Below are positions 8,062-18,182 of a stretch of 64,000 nucleotides of DNA, piece by piece; within the stretch, counting starts at the first letter, position 1, and every line of letters begins with the position of its first letter. The DNA comes from Serratia nematodiphila DZ0503SBS1 (GTDB taxonomy: Bacteria > Pseudomonadota > Gammaproteobacteria > Enterobacterales > Enterobacteriaceae), in the NCBI RefSeq assembly GCF_000738675.1, contig NZ_JPUX01000002.1:372001-436000 (forward strand). The letters run 5' to 3'. The notes beneath the pieces were generated by a model that made no database searches, had not been told where the DNA came from, and saw nothing but the letters and a program-made list of their open reading frames with translations. The position numbers and the translations under genes are program-made.

Positions 8062-10719
8062 TTAGACCTTCTCGGCGCGGCTGTAGCGTTTACCGTCCGG
8101 ACTGACCGAACGCACCTGCACCTCACCCGATACCGCCGGCTTGGCCTTGGCGTCATAACGCTGCCACTGCTTGCCGCCGTCGGTGGAGTACTCGATGCCC
8201 AATCCCGGCAGCGCGATATTCGCCTCCAGCTTGCCGCCCGCCACGCGGGCGCCCGGCACCGGCAGACGGTAGGCGACGCCGCCCTTGTCCAGCTTGGCCA
8301 GTTCTCGTTGGCCCAGGATATTGGCGAAGCGCAGCCAGTCTTTCTCCAGCGCCTTGGTGTCGACAAAGTGGGTTTCCCCGCCTTTGTATTCACGTCCGGC
8401 GCGATAGTCCTGCTCCCAACCGGCGCGGTGCCAGGCGCGTTCCGCCACCGACAGCGCGCGCGGGAAGATCATGTATTCCATCTGCGGATCGGTGCGCTGG
8501 GTTTCGCTCCACAGCTGAGCGGACAAACCGTAGGCGCCCGGCCATGGCTTGTCGCTTTTGGCGTTAAAGTGGTTGCCGTCGCGGTCGACCGAGGTTTCCG
8601 CGTTCTGCGGCATGTTGTCCGGCGCGAAGCTGAACACCTTGCGCTCGTCGCTGAAGCGGGTGCCCCAGTAGTAACCACGCTCGTCCGGGTTCACCTCGTA
8701 AGGGAAGTCCATGTAGACGTAGTCCGGGTTGGAGACCACCACTTCATATCCTTTGTTGGCCCAGTCGTTGACGCTATCGAAACCGCCCCAGTACAACGTA
8801 TCCCAGAAGTTGACGCCCACGCGCGAGGTGGCGAACGCCTTTGCGTTCTCGGCGTCTTTCAAGCCGTCTTGCCAGGCCTGCATTCTGTCGATGCCGTGCG
8901 CCTTCACCAGCTTGCTGACCTCCTGGCCGAAGTAGCTCGGCAGGTGTTCCATGTCGGCCACCTTGCCTTCTTTGATCATCGTCTGGCAAACCTGCGACTT
9001 GGCCCATGGCTTGTCTTCGTTGCTCTGGTCGATGATGCCTTTACCCGGCTCCGGTTTCGCCTTGTCGGTATAGCCGGCGCCCAGGCGGATGTTTTTCGCC
9101 TCATCGCCGCCGAAGTGCCAGGTTTTGATCGGCTGCCCAGCTTCTTTATGCATCTGGGCAATCTCGCCAATCACCTTGTCGACAAAGCGCTGGGAGGAAT
9201 CCAGGCACGGGTTCAGGTAGCTCTGGCGGTTAAAGAACTGCACCGAGGTGGTATTGGAGGTATCGGTCGGATCCACCAGGCGGAATTCGTTGGCCTCCTG
9301 CTCTTTGCCGGCAGCATACAGCTTTTTATAGCGCGCCTCCATCGACACCACCGCGGCGCGGGCGTGCGCCGGCATGTCGATCTCCGGGATCACCTCAATC
9401 TGGCGCGCCTGGGCGTATTTGATGATGTCGATATAGTCCTGACGGCTGAAGAAGCCGCCGTAGACGTCCGGCCCCTGGCCGTACTGCGGCAGCAGGCAGG
9501 TGGTTTCGCTCAGATCGTGGCAGCGCTGGCCGCCGACTTCAGTCAGCTCCGGCAAACCGGGGATCTCGATGCGCCAGCCTTCGTCATCGCTCAGGTGGAA
9601 GTGGAATTTATTGAGCTTGTAAGCCGCCATCTGATCCAGCAGACGCAGCACCGCGTCCTTCTTATGGAAGTTGCGCGCCACGTCGAGGAAAATGCCGCGA
9701 TACTGGAAGCGCGGCGCATCGCTGGCGTCGAGCGTGGCGATCTTGCCGCTGCCGTCGCTCGGCACTAACGACAGGATCGACTGCAACCCGTAGAACACCC
9801 CGGCCTGATCGAAGCCGATCACCCGCGCCTCTTTCTTACCGATTTTCAGCTCATAAGCGCCCGGCACGGCCATCGCACCTTTAAACTTGCCCGGCTGGAT
9901 GTCGGTCTTGATCGGGTAACCGTTGGCCTGAACCGGCACGCCCAGCAGCGCGAAGCGCTGGTTGACGACGTCCGCCGCTGGCTTGACCAGCGTGCTCAGA
10001 TCCGGCGATACCCCTTTGCGCAGGTCGGCGTCCTGTGCGTGGATCTTCACCTGCATCGGTGTCGGCACGATCTGGCCGCGCAGCGCGCCGGCGGGCAACG
10101 TCTGCAGATCGGCATTGCTGACAAAGCGCGAAGCCGGCGTCATCAGAATGTTTTTGTCGTCCTTGGTGCGCTTCCACTGATCGCCGGTGAACGGCGCCAC
10201 GAACTGGTCCAGGTTTTCGGTGTCGGTATTCGCCAGCATTTTCGGCTTGGCGTCGCCGGAGGTGGCATACCAGCGCGGCAGGAAGTCGTTTCTGAACAGC
10301 TGCCAATATTCGGCGACCACCGGGATTTCCACCGCCTTGCCGGCAGGGAAACCGCTGAATTTGGCGGTCGGCTCCAGCTTGTACAGATCGCCGGTCAGAT
10401 GCGCGATCTTGAACTGATCGTTATCCACCCGCAGGGTCTGGCGCGGGCTGTGGAAATAGATGACCCAGTCCTTGCCGTCGATCGCCTGCCCGTCGTTGCT
10501 GAGGGTGAACAACACCCGGTTGCATGAGGCCCAGTCGGCGCCCAGCGCCGCGCAATCCACGCCGTTTTCGCCGGCGCGGTTATCCAGCATTTTCACGTTC
10601 AGCTTTAGCTGGCTCAGCTGATCCACCAGCTGTTGATCGGCCATGGCATTACCCATGCCGCCCAGGAATCCCATCGTTGCCGTCAAAGCGGCCAGTGCGC
10701 TCAGTTTGAATGTGTTCAT
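8062..10719 (-). CDS. chb: Chitobiase (beta-N-acetylhexosaminidase, GH20)
   Basis: Product of 885 residues, the exact length of the Serratia marcescens chitobiase. It has a signal peptide ending near residue 27 (SecretedAMA|DQQ), an N-terminal cellulose-binding-like domain, a GH20 N-terminal alpha/beta domain, the (beta/alpha)8 catalytic barrel and a C-terminal immunoglobulin-like domain. The catalytic Asp-Glu pair is in [10 protein letters not shown] (Asp539-Glu540 in the known enzyme); [11 protein letters not shown] lies earlier in the barrel. In the periplasm it hydrolyses chitobiose and short chito-oligosaccharides to GlcNAc, acting through the substrate 2-acetamido group. It starts only 13 bases after the end of chiQ, so it is the third gene of a chiP-chiQ-chb operon. 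Confidence 0.98.
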   Translation of the reverse strand: MNTFKLSALAALTATMGFLGGMGNAMADQQLVDQLSQLKLNVKMLDNRAGENGVDCAALGADWASCNRVLFTLSNDGQAIDGKDWVIYFHSPRQTLRVDNDQFKIAHLTGDLYKLEPTAKFSGFPAGKAVEIPVVAEYWQLFRNDFLPRWYATSGDAKPKMLANTDTENLDQFVAPFTGDQWKRTKDDKNILMTPASRFVSNADLQTLPAGALRGQIVPTPMQVKIHAQDADLRKGVSPDLSTLVKPAADVVNQRFALLGVPVQANGYPIKTDIQPGKFKGAMAVPGAYELKIGKKEARVIGFDQAGVFYGLQSILSLVPSDGSGKIATLDASDAPRFQYRGIFLDVARNFHKKDAVLRLLDQMAAYKLNKFHFHLSDDEGWRIEIPGLPELTEVGGQRCHDLSETTCLLPQYGQGPDVYGGFFSRQDYIDIIKYAQARQIEVIPEIDMPAHARAAVVSMEARYKKLYAAGKEQEANEFRLVDPTDTSNTTSVQFFNRQSYLNPCLDSSQRFVDKVIGEIAQMHKEAGQPIKTWHFGGDEAKNIRLGAGYTDKAKPEPGKGIIDQSNEDKPWAKSQVCQTMIKEGKVADMEHLPSYFGQEVSKLVKAHGIDRMQAWQDGLKDAENAKAFATSRVGVNFWDTLYWGGFDSVNDWANKGYEVVVSNPDYVYMDFPYEVNPDERGYYWGTRFSDERKVFSFAPDNMPQNAETSVDRDGNHFNAKSDKPWPGAYGLSAQLWSETQRTDPQMEYMIFPRALSVAERAWHRAGWEQDYRAGREYKGGETHFVDTKALEKDWLRFANILGQRELAKLDKGGVAYRLPVPGARVAGGKLEANIALPGLGIEYSTDGGKQWQRYDAKAKPAVSGEVQVRSVSPDGKRYSRAEKV

Positions 10720-10732
10720 CTTCTCGTCCTTC

Positions 10733-11059
10733 TTAATTATTGTTATCGCGAATTTCTTGCCACAGCTTGCCGCACTTGGCGTCGTAAGCCTGACCGTTAC
10801 CGCTGTGAACCGCCATAATGCAGTTCTGATAATCCATCACCCGCACCGTTTCCTGCGCGGCGAACTGCTGGTGCTGTTTCTCTTGTTTCAGCACGTTCAA
10901 CACCGCCTTACAGGGCTGCAGACGCTCCGGCGAACCTTCGGCGGTGTTGATACAGGCGCTGTAAGCCTGCTTCAATTTGGCGTCTTCCGGCGGCGCGGCG
11001 GGTTGCGCGCAGGCGCTCAAGGCCGCGGCGGCCGCCAACATCAGCATGATTTTTTTCAT
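10733..11059 (-). CDS. chiQ: ChiQ, small lipoprotein of the chitoporin operon
   Basis: Product of 108 residues with a lipoprotein signal: [17 protein letters not shown], lipidated Cys near residue 17. The mature part is hydrophilic and helical with three further Cys (YSACIN, LQPCKAV, YQNCIM, DAKCGK), likely disulphides in the periplasm. E. coli ChiQ (YbfN) follows chiP in the same way. Its role in chitosugar uptake is not established; a simple guess is support of the porin or chitobiase at the outer membrane. A GC hairpin lies in the 46-base gap after chiP (about 11079-11101). Confidence 0.9.
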   Translation of the reverse strand: MKKIMLMLAAAAALSACAQPAAPPEDAKLKQAYSACINTAEGSPERLQPCKAVLNVLKQEKQHQQFAAQETVRVMDYQNCIMAVHSGNGQAYDAKCGKLWQEIRDNNN

Positions 11060-11105
11060 CGTTGAATTCCCTTAACTGCCCCCGGCGACGAGGCCGGGGA
11101 ACGCA

Positions 11106-12509
11106 TCAGAAGATGGTGAATGGCGCGATGACCATGAACTTGACGTCTTTCTCGTCCTGGAAGATGTTGCCGTAACCGCCGCCCCAGCTCGGGATGTTGG
11201 TGTGGTTGTCATACTGGGTGTAGTGCAGCTTGATCAGCGTGCCCTTGGCGCGCCCTTCCTGGATGGTGTACATCGCGTCCAAGCTCCAGGCGCTCTCTTT
11301 CAGGCGCTGGCTCTGATCGTAGATCGGGTTGGTGCTCGGCTTGGCGTCCCAGGCGTAAACGTAGGAGCCGCCGACCGCCATGCCCGGCAGGTTCCAGTTG
11401 CTGAGGTCATACATCACGCCGGCGTACACCGCTTTCTCGCCGTTGGCGTTAAAGTCGGAGCGGTTATCCCACCACACATCCAGGCGGCCGTTAGACGAGG
11501 CGTAGGTCGGGGTCATGCGCTGCAGGAAGAAGCCCTGGTTGCCTTCCGCCTTGACCATTGTGCCTTCCAGACGCCAGTTGAACTGGCCGGTGGTGTAACC
11601 TAAGGTCAGCGCCTGCAGCCAGGCCAGCCCGTCGTAGATGCTGTTCGGATCGTTCTTGTCGCTGAGGCGATCTTCCGCACCGTAGAACTGGTAACTGGTG
11701 GTCAGCGGGTTGCCCAGCACATCGAATTTGTAAGACGCCTTGGTGAAGTACTGATTCACGTAACCCTGGGCCTGGCCGAAGGCGGCTTCCAGCACCAGAT
11801 CGTTTTTGAAATCGTACTTGGCGCCCAGCGAGTGCAGGTAGGAGACGCGGGTTTTCTTATCGTTCTGGCGGAAGTCGTCCACCTCGATATGCCACGGCGC
11901 CTTGTATTTGTCGGCCCACATGTAGGAGAAGCTCAACGCGCCGGCATCGCCGTAGTCGAACTTGGCGCCGGCCTCGGCGCCCTGATAGGTGCCCGGCATA
12001 AAGCTCCAGTGCGGCGCCAGCAGGGTTTGGCCGCTCGGCTGAATATAGCCGGCGCGAGCCCAGACCGGGCCGTATTTGAACTTGGCGGCGGCTTTGTACA
12101 GGCTGACGCCGCCTTTGTCACCGGAATAGTCTTCGTCGTAGGTACGGTTTTTTGAGGAGAACGCGATCTCGTTCGGGTGGCCGCTGGCGCTGGATTCAGC
12201 CAGCTCGATGGCGGTAAAGGCACCGACATCCAAGCCGAACATGTCCCAGGCGTAGCCCGAGGCGAAATCCAGGCTCAGGTTGGCGGTAGAGTGCGACAGG
12301 TTGGTGGTGTATTGGTTGTAATCCTTGCTGTCCGGATTGAGATCTTTACGGTCGCGCTCACGTTGCCAGTAATAGATGCCGCCGGTCAGCGTGGAATCAT
12401 CGATAAACCCTGCGGCTTTCGCCTCAGGCGCCATGGCAAACCCTGTTCCCAACAGCGCGCCCGCGACTGCGAGCGCCAGCGTTTTACGCTGAGCACCGTG
12501 CGTACCCAT
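11106..12509 (-). CDS. chiP: Chitoporin ChiP (OprD-family outer-membrane porin)
   Basis: Product of 467 residues (E. coli ChiP 468). It has a Sec signal ending near the AMAPEAKA segment and a beta-barrel with alternating aromatic strands ending in [10 protein letters not shown], whose terminal Phe is the usual barrel-assembly signal. It lets chitobiose and longer chito-oligosaccharides cross the outer membrane for Chb and the PTS. First gene of chiP-chiQ-chb. Its ribosome site AGAGGAAT is buried in a 16-base match to the small RNA ChiX, so translation should be silenced unless chitosugars titrate ChiX. Confidence 0.96.
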   Translation of the reverse strand: MGTHGAQRKTLALAVAGALLGTGFAMAPEAKAAGFIDDSTLTGGIYYWQRERDRKDLNPDSKDYNQYTTNLSHSTANLSLDFASGYAWDMFGLDVGAFTAIELAESSASGHPNEIAFSSKNRTYDEDYSGDKGGVSLYKAAAKFKYGPVWARAGYIQPSGQTLLAPHWSFMPGTYQGAEAGAKFDYGDAGALSFSYMWADKYKAPWHIEVDDFRQNDKKTRVSYLHSLGAKYDFKNDLVLEAAFGQAQGYVNQYFTKASYKFDVLGNPLTTSYQFYGAEDRLSDKNDPNSIYDGLAWLQALTLGYTTGQFNWRLEGTMVKAEGNQGFFLQRMTPTYASSNGRLDVWWDNRSDFNANGEKAVYAGVMYDLSNWNLPGMAVGGSYVYAWDAKPSTNPIYDQSQRLKESAWSLDAMYTIQEGRAKGTLIKLHYTQYDNHTNIPSWGGGYGNIFQDEKDVKFMVIAPFTIF

Positions 12510-12512
12510 ATT

Positions 12513-12528
12513 GAAATTCCTCTTTGAC
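12513..12528 (-). promoter_or_regulatory. ChiX small-RNA target site over the chiP ribosome site
   Basis: The mRNA reads GUCAAAGAGGAAUUUC here, four bases before AUG. This is a perfect complement of the ChiX pairing stretch GAAAUUCCUCUUUGAC known from E. coli/Salmonella. Pairing would cover the Shine-Dalgarno. The chiX gene itself is not in the window. Confidence 0.88.
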
Positions 12529-12867
12529 TTAACTTAAAAGTTGCAGCCGCCTGTGTTCACCACTGCCCTGCACGACTGCCAATAAAAAACCCGAACGGGT
12601 AAAAAAAATTGCCGACGAGATGTTATTCCCACAGCACTAATTGCTACAGACAGACTATTTTTCGCGACGCGAATTATCAAATGAAAAATGCGGGAGATTT
12701 GTCAAAATATGACAAGGAGCACATATCAGTGAGATTTTGTTACGCCAGTGTTCATGGAAGGTGTCGAATAAAAAATTCAATTAAATCAGAATAAATTGAG
12801 ATACAAGGTCAACCAGAGACGATTAATGGTTTCAGCCTGACCAAATCCGTCATTCAGACAATAAAAA

Positions 12868-12884
12868 TTGAGAGCGCTCTCCAA
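12868..12884. promoter_or_regulatory. LacI/GalR-type operator-like palindrome
   Basis: TTGAGAGCGCTCTCCAA has a perfect 12-base dyad GAGAGCGCTCTC with central GCGC. This is the shape of operators for LacI-family sugar regulators (for example the CelR site with GGGAGCGCTCCC). The cognate regulator is not in the window. Confidence 0.5.
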
Positions 12885-12890
12885 ATGAAA

Positions 12891-12911
12891 TTAATTCGCA
12901 TCACGAATATA
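12891..12911. promoter_or_regulatory. Candidate NagC operator upstream of chiP
   Basis: TTAATTCGCATCACGAATATA fits the spacing TTAnTTY-N7-RAAn and matches 13 of 21 positions of the nagE operator at 17143-17163. E. coli chiP is also under NagC. It is about 380 bases before the chiP start. Confidence 0.5.
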
Positions 12912-13033
12912 TAAGTAAAAATTAAGGCTATTAAGTCCAATATCAGAAAACTTATTGATTAACGCACCGAGGTTAATTAAGCACAGCCCGGAATAACGCT
13001 GCAGGAATAGATGATTTGCTCAATGGCAGACAT

Positions 13034-13058
13034 AAAAAAAGCGCGGCCTAAGCCGCGC
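13034..13058 (-). terminator. Rho-independent terminator of glnS
   Basis: On the minus strand GCGCGGC-TTAG-GCCGCGC is followed by seven T. It lies 30 bases past the glnS stop. Confidence 0.9.
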
Positions 13059-13087
13059 TGATTCATTAATTTCCAAGGCGAATAAGA

Positions 13088-14752
13088 TTAGCCTTCGATT
13101 TTCGCCCAGGTATCACGCAGGCCAACGGTGCGGTTAAACACCAGATGGTCGGCCGACGAGTAACGGTTGTCGGCACAGAAGTAGCCTTCACGCTCGAACT
13201 GGTAGGCCTTCTCCGGCTGGGCTGCCGCCAGACTCGGCTCAACGAAACCGTGCTTGATGACCAGCGATTCCGGGTTGATGGTAGAGAGGAAATCCTCCGC
13301 CGCGCCCGGGTTAGGCACGCTGAACAGGCGATCGTACAGGCGAATTTCCGCCGGCAGCGCGTGCGCCGCGGACACCCAGTGGATCACGCCCTTCACCTTG
13401 CGGCCGTCGGCAGGATCTTTGCTCAGCGTTTCCGCATCGTAGCTGCAGAAGATGGTGGTGATCTCGCCCGCTTCGTCCTTCTCGACGCGCTCGGCCTTGA
13501 TCACGTACGCATTGCGCAGACGCACTTCCTTGCCCAGCACCAGACGCTTGTACTGCTTGTTGGCTTCTTCGCGGAAGTCGGCGCGATCGATATAGATCTC
13601 GCGGCTGAACGGCACATCGCGGCTGCCCATTTCCGGCTTGTTCGGGTGGTTAGGCATGGTGACCATTTCCACCGCATCGCCCATGTTCTCGATGACGATT
13701 TTCACCGGATCCAGCACCGCCATGGCGCGCGGGGCGTTCTCGTTCAGATCGTCGCGAATGCAGGATTCCAGCGCCACCATCTCGACGTTGTTGTCTTGCT
13801 TGGTCACGCCGATGCGCAGGCAGAACTCGCGAATCGAGGCGGCGGTATAACCGCGGCGGCGCAGACCGGAGACGGTCGGCATGCGCGGGTCATCCCAACC
13901 TTCGACGATCTTCTCGGCCACCAGTTGGTGCAGCTTGCGCTTCGACATGATGGCGTATTCGAGGTTCAGACGCGAAAACTCGTACTGCCGCGGGTGGCAA
14001 GGAATGGTGATGTTATCCAGCACCCAGTCATACAGACGGCGGTTATCCTGGAACTCCAGGGTGCACAGCGAATGGGTGATCCCTTCCAGCGCATCGGAAA
14101 TGCAGTGGGTGAAATCGTACATCGGGTAGATGCACCATTTGTCGCCGGTCTGGTGGTGTTCGGCGAACTTGATGCGGTACAGCACCGGGTCGCGCATCAC
14201 GATAAACGGCGAAGCCATATCGATCTTGGCGCGCAGGCAGGCGGCGCCTTCGGCGAACTCGCCGTTGCGCATCTTCTCGAACAGCGCCAGGTTCTCTTCC
14301 ACGCTGCGGTCGCGGTACGGGCTGTCTTTGCCCGGCGAGGTCAGGGTGCCGCGATATTCACGGATCTGCTCCGGCGACAGCTCATCGACGTAGGCCAGCC
14401 CCTTGGTAATCAGCTCAACCGCATACTGATGCAGCTGATCGAAATAGTCTGAGGAGTAATGAACGTTGCCGCTCCACTCAAAGCCCAGCCACTCCACGTC
14501 GTGCTTGATTGACTCCACGAACTCGATGTCTTCTTTCACCGGGTTGGTGTCATCGAAACGCAGGTTGCACTGGCCCTGATAGTCCTTGGCGATGCCGAAG
14601 TTCAGGCAGATGGACTTGGCGTGGCCGATATGCAGATAGCCGTTAGGCTCCGGCGGGAAACGGGTATGTACCGACGTGTGTTTCCCCGACGCCAGATCTT
14701 CATCGACGATCTGACGGATAAAATTGGTTGGGCGGGCTTCAGCCTCACTCAT
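13088..14752 (-). CDS. glnS: Glutaminyl-tRNA synthetase
   Basis: Product of 554 residues from ATG 14752 ([19 protein letters not shown]), the conserved enteric N-terminus; a start five codons upstream at 14767 adds MRNSE and is less likely. It is a class I enzyme charging tRNA-Gln in an ATP-dependent, tRNA-requiring reaction. The HIGH motif is in [15 protein letters not shown] near residue 40, the MSKRK loop (KMSKS equivalent) near residue 268, and the anticodon-binding beta barrels fill the C-terminal half ([28 protein letters not shown]). It is single and ends at its own terminator. Confidence 0.98.
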   Translation of the reverse strand: MSEAEARPTNFIRQIVDEDLASGKHTSVHTRFPPEPNGYLHIGHAKSICLNFGIAKDYQGQCNLRFDDTNPVKEDIEFVESIKHDVEWLGFEWSGNVHYSSDYFDQLHQYAVELITKGLAYVDELSPEQIREYRGTLTSPGKDSPYRDRSVEENLALFEKMRNGEFAEGAACLRAKIDMASPFIVMRDPVLYRIKFAEHHQTGDKWCIYPMYDFTHCISDALEGITHSLCTLEFQDNRRLYDWVLDNITIPCHPRQYEFSRLNLEYAIMSKRKLHQLVAEKIVEGWDDPRMPTVSGLRRRGYTAASIREFCLRIGVTKQDNNVEMVALESCIRDDLNENAPRAMAVLDPVKIVIENMGDAVEMVTMPNHPNKPEMGSRDVPFSREIYIDRADFREEANKQYKRLVLGKEVRLRNAYVIKAERVEKDEAGEITTIFCSYDAETLSKDPADGRKVKGVIHWVSAAHALPAEIRLYDRLFSVPNPGAAEDFLSTINPESLVIKHGFVEPSLAAAQPEKAYQFEREGYFCADNRYSSADHLVFNRTVGLRDTWAKIEG

Positions 14753-14894
14753 TTCACTGTTCCTCAATGCAAAGCGCTACACATAACCGCCTATGATCCA
14801 ACAAGCCACGTCTGGAAACAACCGTTTGTTTCACGAAAAATGCGGCATATTGCACCATCGGCGCGCAGCGCACCGCCGTGGAGCGAGATGGGAT

Positions 14895-14927
14895 AAAAAA
14901 AGCGGGAAGAGATCGCTCTCTTCCCGC
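14895..14927 (-). terminator. Rho-independent terminator of nagE
   Basis: On the minus strand GCGGGAAGAGA-GCGA-TCTCTTCCCGC (14902-14927) is followed by seven T. It lies about 65 bases past the nagE stop. Confidence 0.9.
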
Positions 14928-14992
14928 CAAGTCGGGGCAAACTCCGCCATGATGCGTGACCGGCCCCGGGTACTACTCAGGTAAAAACAGCC

Positions 14993-17029
14993 TTATTTCT
15001 GGATCTCGTACAGCTTGGTCTGACCGGCGACCACAGAGCCGCTGGCCAGCGCCGCCAGGCCGGCATAGTCGTCAGAGTTGCTGACTACCACCGGGCTTAT
15101 CATCGAACGCGCATTGGCGTTCAGGTAATCCAGATCCAGTTCCAGAATCGGTTGACCGGCTTTCACTTCCGCGCCCTCTTCCACCAGGCGTTTGAAGCCC
15201 TGGCCTTCCAGCGCGACGGTGTCGATCCCCATGTGCACCACGATCTCAGCGCCCTTGTCGGTTTCCAGGCAGAAGGCGTGGTTGGTATTGAAGATTTTCA
15301 CCACGGTGCCGTCAGCCGGCGACACCACGATGTTGTCGGTCGGGCGAATCGCCAGGCCGTCGCCTACCGCCTTGCTGGCGAAGGCTTCGTCCGGCACCTG
15401 ATCGAGTGCCACCACTTCACCGGTTACCGGCGCCACCAGCGTTTCAAACGCGGCTTTCGGCGCGTTCGGCACCGCCTGCGGTTTGGCTTCTGCAGCAGGG
15501 GCCGCCGCCGGAGCCGCCGCTGCCGCTACCGGGCCGGACGCGATCACGTTGCGCATCGCGCTGGCGATAAGTTCGGCACGGGTGCCGACGATCACTTGCA
15601 CGCTTTGCTTGTTCAGGCGGATAACGCCCGATGCGCCGAGGCGTTTCGCCAATGCGTCGTTCACCAGCGCGGAGTCTTTCACGTTCAGGCGCAGACGGGT
15701 GATGCAGGCATCGATGCCGGTCAGGTTGTCGGAACCGCCGATCGCGCCGACGTAGCGACGGGCCAGCGTGGTGGTTTCGTTCTCGTCTTTACCGGCGTTG
15801 CTGTCGACGTTGACGTCGTAGCCGTCGGTTTCGTCACCGGCAACCGCCAGTTCGCGGCCCGGGGTCATCAGGTTGAACTTATTGATGGTGAAGCGGAACA
15901 CCACGTAGTAGATGACGAAGAACACCAGGCCTTGCGGGATCAGCATGTACCAGTGAGTCGCCAGCGGGTTGCGGGAAGACAGCACCATATCCACCAGGCC
16001 GGCGCTGAAGCCGAAACCGGCGATCCAGTGCATGCTGGCGGCGATGAACACCGAGATACCGGTCAGCACGGCGTGGATCACGTACAGCACCGGCGCCACG
16101 AACATGAAGGAGAATTCCAGCGGTTCGGTGATACCGGTAAAGAAGGCGGCGAAAGCGGCCGCCAGCATGATGCCCGCCACTTTGGCTTTGTTCTCAGGAC
16201 GCGCGCAGTGATAAATGGCCAGCGCCGCACCCGGCAGACCGAACATCATAATCGGGAAGAAGCCCGCCTGATAACGGCCGGTGATGCCGACAACCGCTTT
16301 ACCGGCTTCGATCGACTGCTGGCCGCCGAGGAAGTTAGGAATATCGTTGATGCCGGCCACGTCGAACCAGAACACCGAGTTCAGCGCGTGGTGCAGGCCA
16401 ACCGGAATCAGCAGGCGGTTGAAGAAGGCATAGATGCCCGCGCCGACCGAGCCCATTTTCTGGATGTGTTCACCGAAGTTCACCAGACCGTTGAAGATCA
16501 CCGGCCAGATGTACATCAGAATGAAAGCCACCAGGATCATCAGGAAGGAGATGAGGATCGGCACCAGGCGGCGGCCGCTGAAGAACGACAGCGCCTTAGG
16601 CAGCTCGACGCCGCTGAAGCGGTTGTACACTTCGGCGGAAATGATGCCCACCAGAATACCGACGAACTGGTTCTGGATCTTGCCGAACGCGGCAGGCACC
16701 TGATCCAGCGGGATCTTCTGAATCATCGACACGGCGGCCGGCGAACAGAGGGTGGTCAGCACCAGGAAGCCGACGAAGCCGGTCAACGCGGCGGCGCCGT
16801 CCTTGTCTTTGGACATGCCGTAGGCCACGCCGATAGCGAACAGCACCGACATGTTGTCGATGATAGCGGAGCCGGATTTAATGAAGAAAGCGGCGAGCGC
16901 GTTGTCGCCGCCCCAACCAACAGGGTCAATCCAGTACCCGACGCCCATCAAGATGGCGGCGGCGGGCAGCGTGGCGACCGGCACCATCAGCGCCCGTCCC
17001 ACCTTTTGCAAATAACTAAGAATGTTCAC
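14993..17029 (-). CDS. nagE: GlcNAc-specific PTS enzyme IICBA
   Basis: Product of 678 residues, about 30 longer than E. coli NagE because of an Ala/Pro-rich linker (PVAAAAAPAAAPAAEAKPQA region) between domains. The order is IIC (about ten membrane segments, residues 1-370), IIB (phosphorylated Cys in GSDNLTGIDACITRLRL) and IIA (phosphorylated His in EIVVHMGIDTVALEG). It imports GlcNAc across the inner membrane with phosphorylation to GlcNAc-6-P, taking phosphate from HPr. It is divergent from nagBACD and shares their control region with NagC and CRP sites. Confidence 0.97.
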   Translation of the reverse strand: MNILSYLQKVGRALMVPVATLPAAAILMGVGYWIDPVGWGGDNALAAFFIKSGSAIIDNMSVLFAIGVAYGMSKDKDGAAALTGFVGFLVLTTLCSPAAVSMIQKIPLDQVPAAFGKIQNQFVGILVGIISAEVYNRFSGVELPKALSFFSGRRLVPILISFLMILVAFILMYIWPVIFNGLVNFGEHIQKMGSVGAGIYAFFNRLLIPVGLHHALNSVFWFDVAGINDIPNFLGGQQSIEAGKAVVGITGRYQAGFFPIMMFGLPGAALAIYHCARPENKAKVAGIMLAAAFAAFFTGITEPLEFSFMFVAPVLYVIHAVLTGISVFIAASMHWIAGFGFSAGLVDMVLSSRNPLATHWYMLIPQGLVFFVIYYVVFRFTINKFNLMTPGRELAVAGDETDGYDVNVDSNAGKDENETTTLARRYVGAIGGSDNLTGIDACITRLRLNVKDSALVNDALAKRLGASGVIRLNKQSVQVIVGTRAELIASAMRNVIASGPVAAAAAPAAAPAAEAKPQAVPNAPKAAFETLVAPVTGEVVALDQVPDEAFASKAVGDGLAIRPTDNIVVSPADGTVVKIFNTNHAFCLETDKGAEIVVHMGIDTVALEGQGFKRLVEEGAEVKAGQPILELDLDYLNANARSMISPVVVSNSDDYAGLAALASGSVVAGQTKLYEIQK

Positions 17030-17363
17030 CTTTTCCCCCTATGTTGTCCGCGGACGGACCCTATTAGTAGTTTATTTGGAGCTCTCACTACCTTTTTAGA
17101 AAAAACGCATGGCACGTATCACTCATGCCGAGTGTAAAAAATTTATTTTGTATCGCAAATTAAAACCTCCCTTTTTGTGATAAATATCACCAAAAAGTAG
17201 TCTTTACCTCCCAGATTGCTGGCCATCACACAAAACTTATTTTATCATTCAAAAAATCAACCGGACGGACGATTCACGCGAGAATCATAAAGCTGGGTTA
17301 CGCTTAGGACTCCCGCAGGCCCGTACAGTATAGCTTTAGTTTACTTATCCCAAGAGGTGTTAG
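17030..17363. promoter_or_regulatory. nagE-nagB divergent control region (NagC boxes and CRP site)
   Basis: This 334-base gap holds two related 21-base NagC operators, TTATTTTGTATCGCAAATTA at 17143 (nagE side) and TTATTTTATCATTCAAAAAA at 17237 (nagB side), centres about 94 bases apart, and a near-consensus CRP site TGTGA-TAAATA-TCACC at 17176-17191 between them. In E. coli the two NagC boxes hold a DNA loop that represses both genes until GlcNAc-6-P binds NagC. The close match in type, order and spacing argues for the same switch here. Confidence 0.88.
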
Positions 17364-18164
17364 ATGAGACTTATCCCACTGAAAGATACCGCACAAGTCG
17401 GCAAATGGGCCGCGCGTCATATCGTTCAACGCATCAACGCATTCAAGCCAACCGCAGAGCGCCCGTTTGTACTCGGCCTGCCTACCGGCGGCACGCCGCT
17501 GGAAGCCTACAAACATCTGATTGCGATGCACAAAGCAGGTGAAGTAAGCTTTAAGCATGTTGTGACTTTCAACATGGACGAGTACGTTGGCCTGCCGCAG
17601 GAACACCCGGAAAGCTACCACACCTTCATGTACCGCAACTTCTTTGATCACGTTGATATTCCTCGTGAAAATATCAACCTGCTGAACGGCAACGCCGCGG
17701 ATGTCGACGCCGAGTGCCGCCAGTACGAAGAGAAGATCAAGTCTTACGGCAAAATTAACCTGTTCATGGGCGGCGTGGGCATCGACGGCCATATCGCGTT
17801 CAACGAGCCGGCTTCGTCCCTGGCTTCGCGCACCCGCATCAAAACGCTGACCGAAGACACCCGCATCGCCAACTCGCGCTTCTTCGGCGGCGACGTCAGC
17901 CTGGTGCCGAAATATGCGCTGACCGTCGGCGTGGGTACGCTGTTGGACGCGGAAGAAGTGATGATCCTGGTGACCGGCCACGCCAAGGCGCAGGCGCTGG
18001 AAGCCGCGGTGGAAGGCAACATCAACCACATGTGGACCATCAGCTGCCTGCAGCTGCACGCCAAAGCGGTGGTGGTGTGCGACGAACCGGCCACCATGGA
18101 ACTGAAAGTCAAAACCGTCAAATACTTCCGCGAGTTAGAAGCGGAAAGCGTGAAAAGTCTTTAA
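17364..18164 (+). CDS. nagB: Glucosamine-6-phosphate deaminase
   Basis: Product of 266 residues, the same as E. coli. It converts glucosamine-6-phosphate to fructose-6-phosphate and ammonia. Visible are the phosphate loop GLPTGGTPL near residue 38, the catalytic Asp in [10 protein letters not shown] near residue 72, and the [11 protein letters not shown] motif with the catalytic His near residue 143. An AGAGGTG ribosome site precedes the ATG. First gene of nagBACD; the nagA start follows the stop by 18 bases. Confidence 0.98.
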   Translation: MRLIPLKDTAQVGKWAARHIVQRINAFKPTAERPFVLGLPTGGTPLEAYKHLIAMHKAGEVSFKHVVTFNMDEYVGLPQEHPESYHTFMYRNFFDHVDIPRENINLLNGNAADVDAECRQYEEKIKSYGKINLFMGGVGIDGHIAFNEPASSLASRTRIKTLTEDTRIANSRFFGGDVSLVPKYALTVGVGTLLDAEEVMILVTGHAKAQALEAAVEGNINHMWTISCLQLHAKAVVVCDEPATMELKVKTVKYFRELEAESVKSL

Positions 18165-18182
18165 TCTTTGCAGGGGGCTACG

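Larger units (their letters stand above)
12529..13030. promoter_or_regulatory. AT-rich control region of chiPQ-chb with several dyads
   Basis: This stretch of about 500 bases between chiP and glnS is much more AT-rich than its neighbours and I see no gene in it; one 61-codon frame (12609-12794) has no ribosome site or family resemblance. It holds inverted repeats TTCGCG-A-CGCGAA (12661-12673), TTGTCA-N5-TGACAA (12699-12715), TCAATT-N11-AATTGA (12777-12799), a GAGAGCGCTCTC palindrome (12870-12881) and a NagC-like box (12891-12911). The chiP promoter must lie here but I cannot place it with confidence. Confidence 0.6.

Noticed and set aside
8053-9768. A 571-codon open frame opposite chitobiase
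   Set aside because: Shadow frame; chb on the minus strand is complete with signal peptide and catalytic pair.
12651-12680. Second NagC box (TATTTTTCGCGACGCGAATTAT) upstream of chiP
   Set aside because: The half-sites are two bases too far apart compared with the nagE/nagB boxes; kept only as an inverted repeat.
12609-12794. A 61-codon frame in the chiP-glnS gap
   Set aside because: No ribosome site, no recognisable fold, AT-rich regulatory DNA with several dyads; translation not supported.
13145-14452. A 435-codon open frame opposite glnS
   Set aside because: Shadow frame without ribosome site or motif; glnS is intact.
15152-17137. A 661-codon open frame on the + strand opposite nagE
   Set aside because: It is the antisense shadow of a GC-rich gene: His/Arg/Asp-rich low-complexity composition, no family motifs, and it ends beyond the nagE start. 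nagE has full IIC-IIB-IIA motifs.
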